Origin: Chloroflexota bacterium
GTDB lineage: Bacteria > Chloroflexota > Anaerolineae > Caldilineales > Caldilineaceae
DNA length: 64,000 nucleotides
NCBI GenBank assembly: GCA_018969295.1
Contig: JAGWYN010000021.1
Coordinates: forward strand, 3,068 to 67,067
Direction: 5' to 3'
Below the pieces are notes generated by a model. It saw only the letters and a program-made list of their open reading frames with translations. It made no database searches and was not told the DNA's origin. Shown one piece after another: positions 30,866-41,678 of the stretch; the first letter of the stretch is position 1, and the number at the start of each line of letters is the position of its first letter. Made by a program: the position numbers and the translations under genes.

Positions 30866-33583
30866 CTACTTCGAATTCAACAGCCCCAGCGCCTGTGCGC
30901 GCAAAATCGCCTCCAGTCGGCTGCCGACACCCAGTTTGTTGTAAATTTTGCGGGTATGGTTGTCGACTGTGTGCAACGAAAGCTGCAATTGACTTGCCAC
31001 TTCTTTGAGCGACAGATCGTCGGCCAGCAGACAGAGCACCTCGCGTTCACGGGCACTCAAAAGCACCACAGAATGGACACCCTGCTCTCGTCTGCCCCGG
31101 CCTGCCCGGCCAACAGCCGCCCCGACCGAAGTCGCCTGTTGTCGCTGCTGGCGGCGGCAGTATACCTCCTCTGCAAGCGGCTGCACCGCCGACCTTCGCT
31201 GGAGCTGAAGCAGCAGAGAGTCGATCGCAGGGTCGGGCTGCATCAGTGCCCGGCGCTGGCCAGCCGGGTACCCCCACGACAACACCGCTTCGAGTGAACG
31301 CAGCGCACCGGCCCTGTCCCCAGTCGCCAGACACAGCTGCATCTGCAGCCCGGTCAATTCTACAACCCATACCTGACCATGGCTGGCCCGACAGCGCTCC
31401 AACATCGCTTCCAGCCCAGCCTGACAGCGCTGCAACGACTCGGCGTCCCCCAGGTGCAGCATCCCGTTGACCCAGATCAGACCGCTCAGCATATAGTGGG
31501 TGCTGCTGCGATCGGGCACAAAGGTCTGCAGCCAGTCACGCACCTGCTCCACTTTTCCGGTCAGAATCAGCAGCTGCACCTCGTACATGTCCGCGTAGGC
31601 CAAAATTTCCGGGCTGCCCAGCTGGATCGCCAGCTTGCGAAAGCGCTCGATCACCTCCCAACCTTCTGTGTAGCGGCCATGCTCGCCCAATACGTTGAGC
31701 AGCAAGGAGATGGTCAGGAGCAAATTGGACAGATAGCTGGCCGAGGGGGTTTCAAGCACAGCATAACAGTGCCGGATCATCTCGTCGTCCTGGTCGGCCA
31801 GATGATAGGAGGCAGATGCAGCGACAAAGTGCGCGGCGCTGACAAAGGTCGGAATCTGGGCATGCTCAGCCAGTTTCAGGTAGTTGACTGCAGCCTGGTG
31901 CACCTCGACAAAACGTCCTTCGTACAACAACACCGAACAACGCGCATGGACAAGCGACAACGTATAAGAAAACGACAGCGCCACCAACGACTGCTCAGCT
32001 TCCTCCAAGATCTGTAAGGCCAGTTGGGGATGTCCCTGGCGCTGGTAGTGGCGGGCAAGCAGCTGGTAGGTACAGCCCAACAAAAACGGCTGTGCAGGCA
32101 GAAGGGCAAGGATCTGATGCAGCCGTTGGAGGGTCTCGGGCGAAGATGCCTCGGACACGATCGGAAACAAAATCAACAAATCCAGCTCAGCCTGCACCTG
32201 GGCGCGCTGCTCAGCCGTGAGCAAGCCAGATGAGTTTGCCAACAACGCAGCCACTCGGGCTGCGGTCGCCTTCAACAGCCTGAACTGCCAACGAGTCTGA
32301 TACAGCCAGCCGCGCGCCAACAGCAACGCCAGGTTCTGCTGGACAAGCCTGGCTGGCAGTTGATCCAGATAGTGCTCCAGCTGCTGCCACAAAGAGGCCG
32401 CCTGCAACAGGGGGATCTGTTTTTCCACCAGCTCAGCCGCCGCCAGCTCGGCATGGCCCGCAAGATAGCTTTGGATCGCGTGTTCCACATCCCCAGCTTC
32501 AGCATACCAGCGCCCGACCCGCACATGCAGGTCGTCGATGTTCTGGCATGTCAGCGTGCGCTGCAGCCGTTCTTTCAGCATCTCCTGGAAGAGCTCATGA
32601 TACCGATAGTGTCCCTGGTATTCGTCGATCGGGATGACAAAAAGGTTGTGCTGGATCACATATTCGAGCAGCTCGGCGCTCTTGGGGGCACCGACGTTTT
32701 CAATCTGGTCCCACACAGCCGAACAGAGGCCGGGCAGGAGGGCTGGCAGCAACGAGGTGCGCAGCAAGAAAGCATAGACCTGAGCAGGTTGTCCGGCCAG
32801 TACTTCATCCATGAAGTAGTCGGAGATGAAGCTGTGTGAACGGCGGTCCGTTCTGGCCAAAAATTTTTCGACATCCCGTTCGCTGCGCAGCGACAAGGTG
32901 AGCAGCTGCAGCCCGGCCCCCCAGCCTTCCAAAGAGCCGTGCAGCCGCTCCACCAGCCGCGGTGGCAGCGGAGCCGGCAACCCCTTGGACAACAGCTCCG
33001 CCGTCTCCGCCTGGGTCAACTGCAGATCGCGCAGATGCAGTTCGACCAGCTGCCTCTGGCTGCGCAGCCGCGCCACAGAGAAGGGGGGGTGATAACGGGA
33101 AAGGAGCAGAAAAGACAAGGAAGGCACGGCATACCGCAGCACAGTCTCGACAAACGCGTGGATGGGCGGATCGGTCACCACGTGGTAGTCGTCCAAGATC
33201 AGCAGCAGCCGCCGCGGCAGTGCTGCAACATCCCGGACAAACTGCTCGGCCAACTGCTCTGCAGTCACCCCCAGCCGCCCACGCAGCAGCTGGCTGCTCT
33301 GGTCACAAGCGCCAGCAGCCACAGAACTGACCGCCCACATCAGCTGTTCCCCGAAACGGTGCAGGCTGTCATCCAGACGGTCGACCCGATACCAGGCAAC
33401 CAACAGATCCTGACCCGGCGGAACCTGCCGATACGACAGCCAGGAGGAGACCGTCGTCGTCTTGCCGTAGCCACCTGGAGCCACAACCAGGGTCAGCAGG
33501 CCGTCAAGCCCACACTCCAACTTGGCCCACAACAGGGGGCGATCTACTAAGGTGGTGGTCAAAACAGGGCGAGTGAACTGCAT
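30866..33583 (-). CDS. LuxR/MalT-type ATP-dependent transcriptional regulator
   Basis: 905 residues, the size of MalT (901). The N-terminal NTPase has Walker A APGGYGKTT (about 37-45) and Walker B LLLILDDYH near 132. A long TPR-like sensor region follows. The C-terminal LuxR helix-turn-helix (about 845-900) shows LSAREREVLCLLA and EVASQLQLSLHTVDNHTRKIYNKLG. Such STAND regulators bind inducer and ATP, then activate neighbouring operons. It is divergent from mttB and separated by 217 bp, making that operon the likely target. ATG at 33583 is taken because the domain begins there; a long upstream open frame lacks support. A palindrome overlaps the start codon. Confidence 0.85.
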   Translation of the reverse strand: MQFTRPVLTTTLVDRPLLWAKLECGLDGLLTLVVAPGGYGKTTTVSSWLSYRQVPPGQDLLVAWYRVDRLDDSLHRFGEQLMWAVSSVAAGACDQSSQLLRGRLGVTAEQLAEQFVRDVAALPRRLLLILDDYHVVTDPPIHAFVETVLRYAVPSLSFLLLSRYHPPFSVARLRSQRQLVELHLRDLQLTQAETAELLSKGLPAPLPPRLVERLHGSLEGWGAGLQLLTLSLRSERDVEKFLARTDRRSHSFISDYFMDEVLAGQPAQVYAFLLRTSLLPALLPGLCSAVWDQIENVGAPKSAELLEYVIQHNLFVIPIDEYQGHYRYHELFQEMLKERLQRTLTCQNIDDLHVRVGRWYAEAGDVEHAIQSYLAGHAELAAAELVEKQIPLLQAASLWQQLEHYLDQLPARLVQQNLALLLARGWLYQTRWQFRLLKATAARVAALLANSSGLLTAEQRAQVQAELDLLILFPIVSEASSPETLQRLHQILALLPAQPFLLGCTYQLLARHYQRQGHPQLALQILEEAEQSLVALSFSYTLSLVHARCSVLLYEGRFVEVHQAAVNYLKLAEHAQIPTFVSAAHFVAASASYHLADQDDEMIRHCYAVLETPSASYLSNLLLTISLLLNVLGEHGRYTEGWEVIERFRKLAIQLGSPEILAYADMYEVQLLILTGKVEQVRDWLQTFVPDRSSTHYMLSGLIWVNGMLHLGDAESLQRCQAGLEAMLERCRASHGQVWVVELTGLQMQLCLATGDRAGALRSLEAVLSWGYPAGQRRALMQPDPAIDSLLLQLQRRSAVQPLAEEVYCRRQQRQQATSVGAAVGRAGRGRREQGVHSVVLLSAREREVLCLLADDLSLKEVASQLQLSLHTVDNHTRKIYNKLGVGSRLEAILRAQALGLLNSK

Positions 33584-33593
33584 AGTTCTATGC
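33580..33593. promoter_or_regulatory. Palindrome across the MalT-like start codon
   Basis: GCATAG-TT-CTATGC is a perfect 6-bp inverted repeat covering the ATG (33583-33581) of the regulator. Suggestive of autorepression or translation control. Confidence 0.35.
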
Positions 33594-33683
33594 TTCTGCT
33601 GGCTCGATGAATTCTCTGCTATGAAAAATTGCATGCGCATTGAACTGCAATCAATTTTGTGCAGTATAGCATCGCTGCATAGA

Positions 33684-33712
33684 TTGACAAAACAGCCTTT
33701 GTCATTCATAGT
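33684..33712 (+). promoter_or_regulatory. Upstream tandem promoter for mttB
   Basis: -35 TTGACA (33684-33689), 17-bp spacer, -10 CATAGT (33707-33712). Confidence 0.45.
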
Positions 33713-33716
33713 CCAG

Positions 33717-33745
33717 TTGACGGGCAGCCACTTTTTGCATATAGT
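33717..33745 (+). promoter_or_regulatory. Proximal promoter for mttB
   Basis: -35 TTGACG (33717-33722), 17-bp spacer, -10 TATAGT (33740-33745). It lies 56 nt before the mttB ATG and is the better of two tandem candidates. Confidence 0.6.
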
Positions 33746-33800
33746 GGAGACATTGTTGCAAATGCCCTTGTTCAAGACATCCAACCAGAGGGAGACACCC

Positions 33801-35279
<1,479 letters not shown>

Positions 35280-35334
35280 CCCCTCTGCCGGCGTCTGCGG
35301 GAACAACTTTATCGATTCAATGGAGGAGAGAGCC

Positions 35335-37515
35335 ATGGAAAGACTTTTCCCCCCTGCCCAAAACCAGGTCGTCAGCCTGTGTGGTGTCTGTTCCGCAGGC
35401 TGTGGCGCCGAAGTTCATCTGGAGGAAGGACGAATCACCCGTCTGACCCCGATCCAGAACCACCCCTACAGTGTGCTCTGTACACGGGGGCTGAAAGCCC
35501 CCGAGATCGTCTACTCCCCTGACCGCCTCCTCTATCCACAACGTCGCGTGGGGGCCCGCGGGGAAGGCAGATTTGAACGCATCAGCTGGGACGAAGCGTA
35601 TACCACGATCGTCGACGGACTGCAGCGCATTGCTGCCAACCACGGCCCCGAAGCAGCCGGAATCTACACCGGCCGCGGCAACTTCGAATATGGGCTCAAC
35701 GAGATGTTTGCCCCAGCTGGCACCGCCGAATCTTCGGCCAACGCGGTGCTCTTCCCCTTTGGCTCCCCCAATACCAGCGGGGTCGGGGCCCTTTGCTACG
35801 TCTCCTACGGCATGATTGCGCCTCGCGCCTGTTTCGGCGCCTATATGCTCGAGATGGAGGAAGATATCGACCAGGCCAGCCTGATTTTGGTCTGGGGAGA
35901 AAATCCCGCCACCGACTCATCCCCAGCGCTTCTGCCCAAGCTGCGCCAGCTCCAGCAGCGCGGCACCCGCATCCTCGTCATCGACCACCGACGCAGCGAA
36001 ACCGTGCAGGCATTGCGCTGCGAATGGCTGGGCATCCGGCCCGGCACCGACGGTGCCCTGGCACTCGGTATCATTCATGTGTTGTTCGAGGAAGAACGCT
36101 ACGACCACGAGTTTGCTGGCCGCTGGATACATGGGCTTGCGGAACTGCGCGCCTACACCCAGGCATTTACCCCTGAACGGGTCGAGACGATCACCTGGGT
36201 GCCCGCCGAACGGGTGCGCGAACTGGCCCGTGCGATTGCCGACGCCCAAGGCTGTTCGATCCTCACCTACACTGGGCTGGAGTATTCAGACAGCGGCGTG
36301 CAGGCGCTGCGGGCGCTCAACACGCTGCAGGCGCTGGCTGGCCACCTCGACACACCAGGCGGCAAGCTCTTCAAAGAACCCGACCGGTTCCGCCTCCACC
36401 GCCATCTCACCCCCCCACCCGTCCATGCCCGCCCCCCGATCGGCGCCGAGGAATACCCCATCTACTACGAGGTGCGCAAAGAAGCCCATGCAGCGCTCTT
36501 CCCACGCGCCATCCTGGAAGGAATTCCCTACCCGCTGCGCGGGCTGATCGTCAGCGGCGCTTCGCTGATCACCGCCTGGCCCGACCCCGACCTTTGGCGG
36601 CGGGCCCTCTCTGCGCTGGATCTGCTCGTCGTCGTCAACCGCTTTTTGACCGCCGACGCTCTCTACGCCGATATCGTGCTGCCAGCGACCACCATGTTCG
36701 AGATTGAGTCGTATGGGCTGTACGGCTCCCACGTCCAACACCGCAGCCGGGTGATCGAGCCTTTGGGCGAGGCGCGCAACGACTTTCTGATCTTTGCCGA
36801 ACTGGCCGCTCGCCTGGGCTACGGCCAGCTCTGGCCGCAGACCGAACGCGCCATGATCGAGCTGGCGCTGCAGGGTAGCGGAATTTCGCTCGCAGAATTG
36901 CTGGCCCAGCCTGAAGGAATCACAGCCCCTACCCCTGCCCGACGCTACCGAAAGTATGCCAGCGGTGCGTTGCGCGCCGACGGCCAGCCCGGTTTTGAGA
37001 CGCCGACCGGCAAGTTCGAAGCCACCTCCGAATGGCTGCGCAGCTATGGCTACGAACCGCTCCCGGTCTACACCGAACCGGCCGAAGGCCCCATCGCCAG
37101 CCCCGAAGTCGCCGCACGCTATCCGCTGGTCTTCAACTCAGGGGCACGCACCAATTTCGATTTTCGCTCCCAGCACCACAATATCCCCAGCCTGGCCCGC
37201 AAACAGCCGGTTCCCCTCGTCCACCTGCATGCAGAAGACGCCGCTGCGCGCGGGATCCAAAATGGCGATGCGGTCTGGGTCAGCTCCTTGCGCGGCCGCA
37301 TCCCCCTCTACGCCTATGTCTCCACCAATATCGTGCGCGGGGCAGTAGAAGTCAACATGGGGGGCGGTGGCCCGTTGGGCCCACTGGCCTGGCAACAAGC
37401 CAACGCCAACGCACTGACCAACTTCGAACACCGCGACCCGATCTCGGGTTTTCCTGTGTTCAAAGCGTTGCTGTGCGAAGTCGAACCCCGCACAGCGCAG
37501 GTCGAGCCGTGCTGA
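35335..37515 (+). CDS. Molybdopterin oxidoreductase with N-terminal 4Fe-4S site (DMSO reductase family)
   Basis: 726 residues. Four Cys (16, 19, 23 and 49) form the C-x2-C-x3-C-x25-C 4Fe-4S site. The molybdopterin regions include GRGNFEYG, LVWGENPATDSSP, GTDGALALGIIHVL, IVSGASLITAWPDP, and the C-terminal molydopterin dinucleotide-binding domain (about 600-725) with NSGARTNFDFRSQHH. No Tat signal is seen, so it is probably cytoplasmic. Substrate unknown. GGAGGAGAG lies before the ATG. Co-directional with mttB (55 nt gap) and overlapping the lycopene cyclase start by 7 nt. Confidence 0.85.
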   Translation: MERLFPPAQNQVVSLCGVCSAGCGAEVHLEEGRITRLTPIQNHPYSVLCTRGLKAPEIVYSPDRLLYPQRRVGARGEGRFERISWDEAYTTIVDGLQRIAANHGPEAAGIYTGRGNFEYGLNEMFAPAGTAESSANAVLFPFGSPNTSGVGALCYVSYGMIAPRACFGAYMLEMEEDIDQASLILVWGENPATDSSPALLPKLRQLQQRGTRILVIDHRRSETVQALRCEWLGIRPGTDGALALGIIHVLFEEERYDHEFAGRWIHGLAELRAYTQAFTPERVETITWVPAERVRELARAIADAQGCSILTYTGLEYSDSGVQALRALNTLQALAGHLDTPGGKLFKEPDRFRLHRHLTPPPVHARPPIGAEEYPIYYEVRKEAHAALFPRAILEGIPYPLRGLIVSGASLITAWPDPDLWRRALSALDLLVVVNRFLTADALYADIVLPATTMFEIESYGLYGSHVQHRSRVIEPLGEARNDFLIFAELAARLGYGQLWPQTERAMIELALQGSGISLAELLAQPEGITAPTPARRYRKYASGALRADGQPGFETPTGKFEATSEWLRSYGYEPLPVYTEPAEGPIASPEVAARYPLVFNSGARTNFDFRSQHHNIPSLARKQPVPLVHLHAEDAAARGIQNGDAVWVSSLRGRIPLYAYVSTNIVRGAVEVNMGGGGPLGPLAWQQANANALTNFEHRDPISGFPVFKALLCEVEPRTAQVEPC

Positions 37516-38738
37516 CCCAGACCGATGTGCTCGTGGTCGGCGCCGGCCCAGCCGGGCTGGCGCTGGCCGCTGCGCTCTGCCAGGCTGGCCTCACCGTCGC
37601 CGGCGTGGCGCCTGCCGGCGAAGAGAGCCCCTGGCCAAACACCTACGGAATCTGGGAAGATGAACTGCCCTCTCCGCTCTGGCAAAGCCTGCTCGCCCAT
37701 CGCTGGCACGACGCCGTCGCCTATGCAAACCACACCGAGCTGCCGCTGCAGCGGGTCTATGGGCTGTTCGACAATGCCAGGCTCCAGACTCGCCTGCTGG
37801 CCCCCTGCCAGCAGGCCGGGATGCGCTGGCACCGCCAGCCAGCCTCCTCCTTCACACCACACCGCCACCACAGCCGTGTCCGGCTGGCCGACGGCACCCT
37901 GGTCGATGCCCGGCTGGTCGTCGACGCCAGCGGCCACACGCCACTCTTTGTCCGGCGCCCCCCCGGCCCGCCAGTCGCCTGGCAGACAGCCTACGGCATC
38001 GTCGGCCGCTTTACCCACCCCCCCGTGCGCGACGGACAGCTGGTGTTGATGGACTTCCGCTCCGATCACCTCGACAGCCAGGAGCGCCGCCAGGGGGCCC
38101 CGACCTTCCTGTACGCGATGGATCTGGGAAAGGGCCGCTACTTTGTCGAGGAGACCTCACTGGCCCACAGCCCTGCACTCCCCTTCGAACAGCTCCAGGC
38201 CAGACTGCACCGCCGTCTGGAACACAGAGGCTGTGCAGTTGCCACCCTCGAACAGGAAGAGCACTGTCGTTTTCCAATGAACCTGCCGATCCCCGATCAG
38301 AGACAGCCTCTGCTCGGCTACGGTGCCGCCGCCAGCATGGTGCACCCAGCCTCCGGCTACCAGATCGGCGCAGCCTTGCGCGCCGCACCGACGGTCGCTG
38401 CAGCCGTCGCCCAGGCGCTCCGCCACCCCGACACTTCCCCAGGTCAGGCTGCCGCAGCCGGCTGGCAGGCGCTCTGGCCATCCGCAAATCTTCGACGCCA
38501 CAGCCTGTACCTGTTTGGCCTGCAAACCCTGCTGAGCTTCAACGAGTCCCAAACCCAACAGTTCTTCGCCACATTCTTTCGCCTCCCACAACCCTCCTGG
38601 GCCGGCTATCTTTCCAACACCCTCTCGCTGGGCGGAGTGCTGCACACCATGGCGCGCGTCTTTCTCGCCGCCCCAACCAACGTACGCAGCGGGCTGATGG
38701 CAGCCGCCTTTCGTTCCGGGTTCGGGCGAAAACCGTAG
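37509..38738 (+). CDS. Lycopene beta-cyclase, CrtL/CrtY type
   Basis: 409 residues of the flavin-dependent lycopene cyclase family. Dinucleotide-binding GAGPAGLALAA (about 11-21), NTYGIWEDE (about 45-53, the characteristic cyclase block) and YFVEETSLA (about 214-222, the FLEET-like motif with catalytic-region Glu) are present, followed by GYGAAASMVHPASGYQIG. It makes the beta-ionone rings of carotenoids. The start is GTG at 37509, overlapping the preceding stop; GTG at 37527 is possible. Odd neighbour for a molybdenum enzyme. Confidence 0.8.
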   Translation: MLTQTDVLVVGAGPAGLALAAALCQAGLTVAGVAPAGEESPWPNTYGIWEDELPSPLWQSLLAHRWHDAVAYANHTELPLQRVYGLFDNARLQTRLLAPCQQAGMRWHRQPASSFTPHRHHSRVRLADGTLVDARLVVDASGHTPLFVRRPPGPPVAWQTAYGIVGRFTHPPVRDGQLVLMDFRSDHLDSQERRQGAPTFLYAMDLGKGRYFVEETSLAHSPALPFEQLQARLHRRLEHRGCAVATLEQEEHCRFPMNLPIPDQRQPLLGYGAAASMVHPASGYQIGAALRAAPTVAAAVAQALRHPDTSPGQAAAAGWQALWPSANLRRHSLYLFGLQTLLSFNESQTQQFFATFFRLPQPSWAGYLSNTLSLGGVLHTMARVFLAAPTNVRSGLMAAAFRSGFGRKP

Positions 38739-38787
38739 GTGCGCGCTGTGCCCCCCCTCGGGAAGAAAAGCTGCCGCACCGAACAGA

Positions 38788-38817
38788 TTGCACAGCCGGC
38801 CCCAATGCGTGTATAGT
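38788..38817 (+). promoter_or_regulatory. Sigma70-type promoter for the small PF13769-like gene
   Basis: -35 TTGCAC (38788-38793), 18-bp spacer, -10 TATAGT (38812-38817), 63 nt before the ATG at 38881. Confidence 0.5.
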
Positions 38818-38880
38818 GGAATATCATAAAAACCATCCCACAGCGGACAGATGCTCCGCTGCAACCCGGCAGGAAGTCAC

Positions 38881-39189
38881 ATGGCCCAATACCAAATTCT
38901 TTACTGGCACAACATTCCAATGCAGGTCAAAGCCAGTGTCGGACGCCACCGCCATACTGTACCGCTGTCAGAACGTTTCTCCACAGCCGTCGACGCCGCT
39001 GCAATGTCCGCTGGATTGAGTGCCTCCGACGCCTACACCGAACAGTTTCGCTGGGGAGAGAGCCAGGAACGAGCAGGCACCCCTGAAGAAGTCGCTGCAG
39101 CAGTGGCCGCTGAGCTTGAAACGTTGTACGCCACGATTGACTGGCGTGCCACAGCGCAGGAACTGCGCAGACCGCGCACACCTGGCTGA
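38881..39189 (+). CDS. Small 'virulence factor' family protein (PF13769-like)
   Basis: 102 residues matching the short family seen near MttB and one-carbon genes in other bacteria: MAQYQILYWHNIP at the start, AVDAAAMSAGL in the middle and EQFRWGESQERAGTPEEVA later. Biochemical function unknown; the family name derives from Brucella screens. The C-terminal half is predicted helical. Own promoter; sits after the mttB-crtL group, which fits a link to corrinoid one-carbon metabolism. Confidence 0.7.
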   Translation: MAQYQILYWHNIPMQVKASVGRHRHTVPLSERFSTAVDAAAMSAGLSASDAYTEQFRWGESQERAGTPEEVAAAVAAELETLYATIDWRATAQELRRPRTPG

Positions 39190-39248
39190 CCCAAGCCCCT
39201 TTCATCCTTCTGCAGCAGACCGATCCACCTCTCACCAAAGATACCTCG

Positions 39249-40727
39249 ATGACCAAACCCACTCCTTTCCACGTTGTTGTCCTGGCTCTGTTGCTCCTCT
39301 GGTGGTTGGCGCCCGGGGCTGCCGTCACACAAGGCCAGCAGTTCGAAAAAAGCGCACCCACACCAGCCAACGGCCACAGCCTCTACCTGCCCGTCGTCGC
39401 CGACAACCCCGCTCAGCTGCTCCCCACCCCGACCCGCACCGCCACACCCGCCGCGGCCACGCCGACCCGCACAGCGATCCCAGCCACCGCCACACCGGCT
39501 GCCACACCGGCTGCCACAGCGATCCCAGCCACCGCCACACCAGCAGGCAGCACACTCCTCACCGCCTGGATCGTCAGCCAGCAGAATTCTCCCATCTTCA
39601 CCGATGCGACCGTCAACGTCCAACAGGTCACCGCCAAGACAGTCAACGGCACCGCCTATGTCTGCATCACGACCGACAAAATTCCAGATTATGTCCACAC
39701 AACGACCGCCAGCGACATTGCCTGGCTCAACAGCCGTCCCAAAGCAGCCACAGATTTTCGCTCAGGCCAGACCACGCTGAGTGCGGGCAGCCAGGTTCTC
39801 TTTGGCGCGGATATTGGCTATCGCAGCCTGGGCTGCGCGCAGACAGACAAGGGCTATGGGTACTGGCCTCCCGGCCCAAAATGCCCGACCGCCCAGAACG
39901 CCGAACGCTGTTTCCCCCTGCAGCCTGCGCCGGCGTCGACCAGCTGCAAGACCGGGCTCGGCGACATCGGTGCCTGGGTCAACGGGGTCGCTGTTTTCAA
40001 CTGGGGAGATGGGTTCTCGTACAACAACCAATCTGTCTGGCAGAACATTGCTGCCGCGCTGGAAGCGTATGACCTCGACATCTGCGTCGGCCATTCTGCC
40101 GGCGGCAACTATCACCACCACTTTCATCCCTCCTGCCTGGCTGGCCAGCTCGGCGACGACGGCTCCGCCCATTCCCCGCTGTACGGCTTCGCCGCCGACG
40201 GCTATCCGATCTATGGCCCCTGGCAGGCTGCCAACACGCTGGCGCAGAGCTGCTGGCACACACGCAACTACGACGACCCGGCTTCGAACAGCGGCTGTGG
40301 CAGCGCTGGACGCCGCACCTGCCTGCTCGTCGACGAGACCGATCTCGGCAAGGGGACTGTTGCCGCTTCTTCAGCTGGGCCGACGACGGCCCAGAGTGTC
40401 ACCTCGTTGTCTGGCAATCTGTTCGTGGCAATCTCTGGCATCTACCGGCAGGACTACTACTACGACGCCAGCTGCACCGCAGCAGGAGGAGCTGCCCTCG
40501 ATCTGCACAACGGCCACAGCCACGACGCTCTGGGCTACCACTACCATGTGACCGTCACCCGCGCAGCCAACGGCGATCTGGTGCCGGCCTTCCCCTATTA
40601 CATCGGGCCCACCTATGCGGGCACGCTGCCCGCCCAGAGCTTTGCCAGCTGCGGCGGCAACCAGAGCGGGCCGCCTGGGCCACCGCCGCGGCCGGCAGAA
40701 TCCACCCACCCCCCCACACACGAATGA
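39249..40727 (+). CDS. Secreted YHYH-domain protein with Thr/Pro linker
   Basis: 492 residues. Signal peptide (hydrophobic 9-26) then a low-complexity Thr-Pro-Ala linker (about 57-100). A large C-terminal YHYH domain has HSAGGNYHHHFHPSCL, SPLYGFAADGYPIYGPW and LGYHYHVTVTR with the eponymous motif and many His and Cys residues, suggesting metal binding and disulfides outside the cell. The natural role of YHYH proteins is not established. The Pro-rich C-terminus is short. Confidence 0.8.
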   Translation: MTKPTPFHVVVLALLLLWWLAPGAAVTQGQQFEKSAPTPANGHSLYLPVVADNPAQLLPTPTRTATPAAATPTRTAIPATATPAATPAATAIPATATPAGSTLLTAWIVSQQNSPIFTDATVNVQQVTAKTVNGTAYVCITTDKIPDYVHTTTASDIAWLNSRPKAATDFRSGQTTLSAGSQVLFGADIGYRSLGCAQTDKGYGYWPPGPKCPTAQNAERCFPLQPAPASTSCKTGLGDIGAWVNGVAVFNWGDGFSYNNQSVWQNIAAALEAYDLDICVGHSAGGNYHHHFHPSCLAGQLGDDGSAHSPLYGFAADGYPIYGPWQAANTLAQSCWHTRNYDDPASNSGCGSAGRRTCLLVDETDLGKGTVAASSAGPTTAQSVTSLSGNLFVAISGIYRQDYYYDASCTAAGGAALDLHNGHSHDALGYHYHVTVTRAANGDLVPAFPYYIGPTYAGTLPAQSFASCGGNQSGPPGPPPRPAESTHPPTHE

Positions 40728-40736
40728 GAGCACCGA

Positions 40737-41663
40737 ATGGCTGACACCTACCTGGTCACTGGCGGTCTGGGCTGTCTAGGAGCATGGACCCTCCACATCC
40801 TGCAGCGGGCGGGCAAGCGGGCCCTTTCTTTCGATCTGAGTGACAACCGGCAGCGGCTTGAGCTCCTGATGGGCCCAGACGAGCAGGCCGACATCACCTT
40901 TGTTCAAGGAGACCTGACCGACAGTCGGCAGATCCGGTCCGTCTTGGAACAGCATGGGGTCACGCATGTGATCCATCTTGCCGCGTTGCAGGTGCCCTTC
41001 TGCCGCGCCGACCCGCCACTGGGTGCCGCGGTCAACGTCGTCGGTACGGTCAATCTCTTTGAGGCTGTCCGGCACACCCACGTGCCCCATCTGACCATGG
41101 CCTCGTCTGTGGCCGTCTATGGGCCACCCGAGCTGTATGGGCCAGAGCTGTTGCCCGCCGACGCGCCGGTTGCCCCACGCACGCTCTACGGCGTCTACAA
41201 AGTTGCCAACGAGCTGACAGCCCAGGTCTACTGGCAGGAGTATGGTGTCAGCAGCACGGTGCTGCGTCCGTATACAGTCTATGGGCTGGGGCGCGACCAG
41301 GGGCTGACCAGCGATCCGACCCGGGCCATGGCAGCGGCAGCGCGTGGAGAGAACTTTCACATCCAATTTGGAGGGGCCATGCAGTTCCATTTTGCCGCAG
41401 ATGTGGCGCGACAGTTCGTGCTGGCGGCCGAGCAGCCCTCAGGCGGCGCCCTGGCCTGCAACCTGGGAGGGCCGGTCGTCTCGGTCGCAGAAGTCGCCCG
41501 TCTGATCATGGCGCTGCGGCCCGGCGTGCGCATCACCTGTGCAGAGACAGCTCTGCCTTTCCCCGCAGGCTGTGACGGCGACGAACTGCGCCGCCATGCA
41601 GACGTCGTCTATGCAACGCCCCTGGCAGAAGGGATCGAGGCGACGATCGCTGCCTTTTCCTGA
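40737..41663 (+). CDS. NAD-dependent epimerase/dehydratase
   Basis: 308 residues, extended SDR. N-terminal VTGGLGCLGAW (about 7-17) is the Gly-rich loop, DLTD follows, and SSVAVYGPPELYG plus YGVYK (about 157-161) supply the Ser-Tyr-Lys set. Substrate unknown. Ten nt after the YHYH gene and 15 nt before the ABC-2 permease, so the run from 39249 to 45323 may be one operon. Confidence 0.8.
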   Translation: MADTYLVTGGLGCLGAWTLHILQRAGKRALSFDLSDNRQRLELLMGPDEQADITFVQGDLTDSRQIRSVLEQHGVTHVIHLAALQVPFCRADPPLGAAVNVVGTVNLFEAVRHTHVPHLTMASSVAVYGPPELYGPELLPADAPVAPRTLYGVYKVANELTAQVYWQEYGVSSTVLRPYTVYGLGRDQGLTSDPTRAMAAAARGENFHIQFGGAMQFHFAADVARQFVLAAEQPSGGALACNLGGPVVSVAEVARLIMALRPGVRITCAETALPFPAGCDGDELRRHADVVYATPLAEGIEATIAAFS

Positions 41664-41678
41664 GAAAGGGGCTGCACA

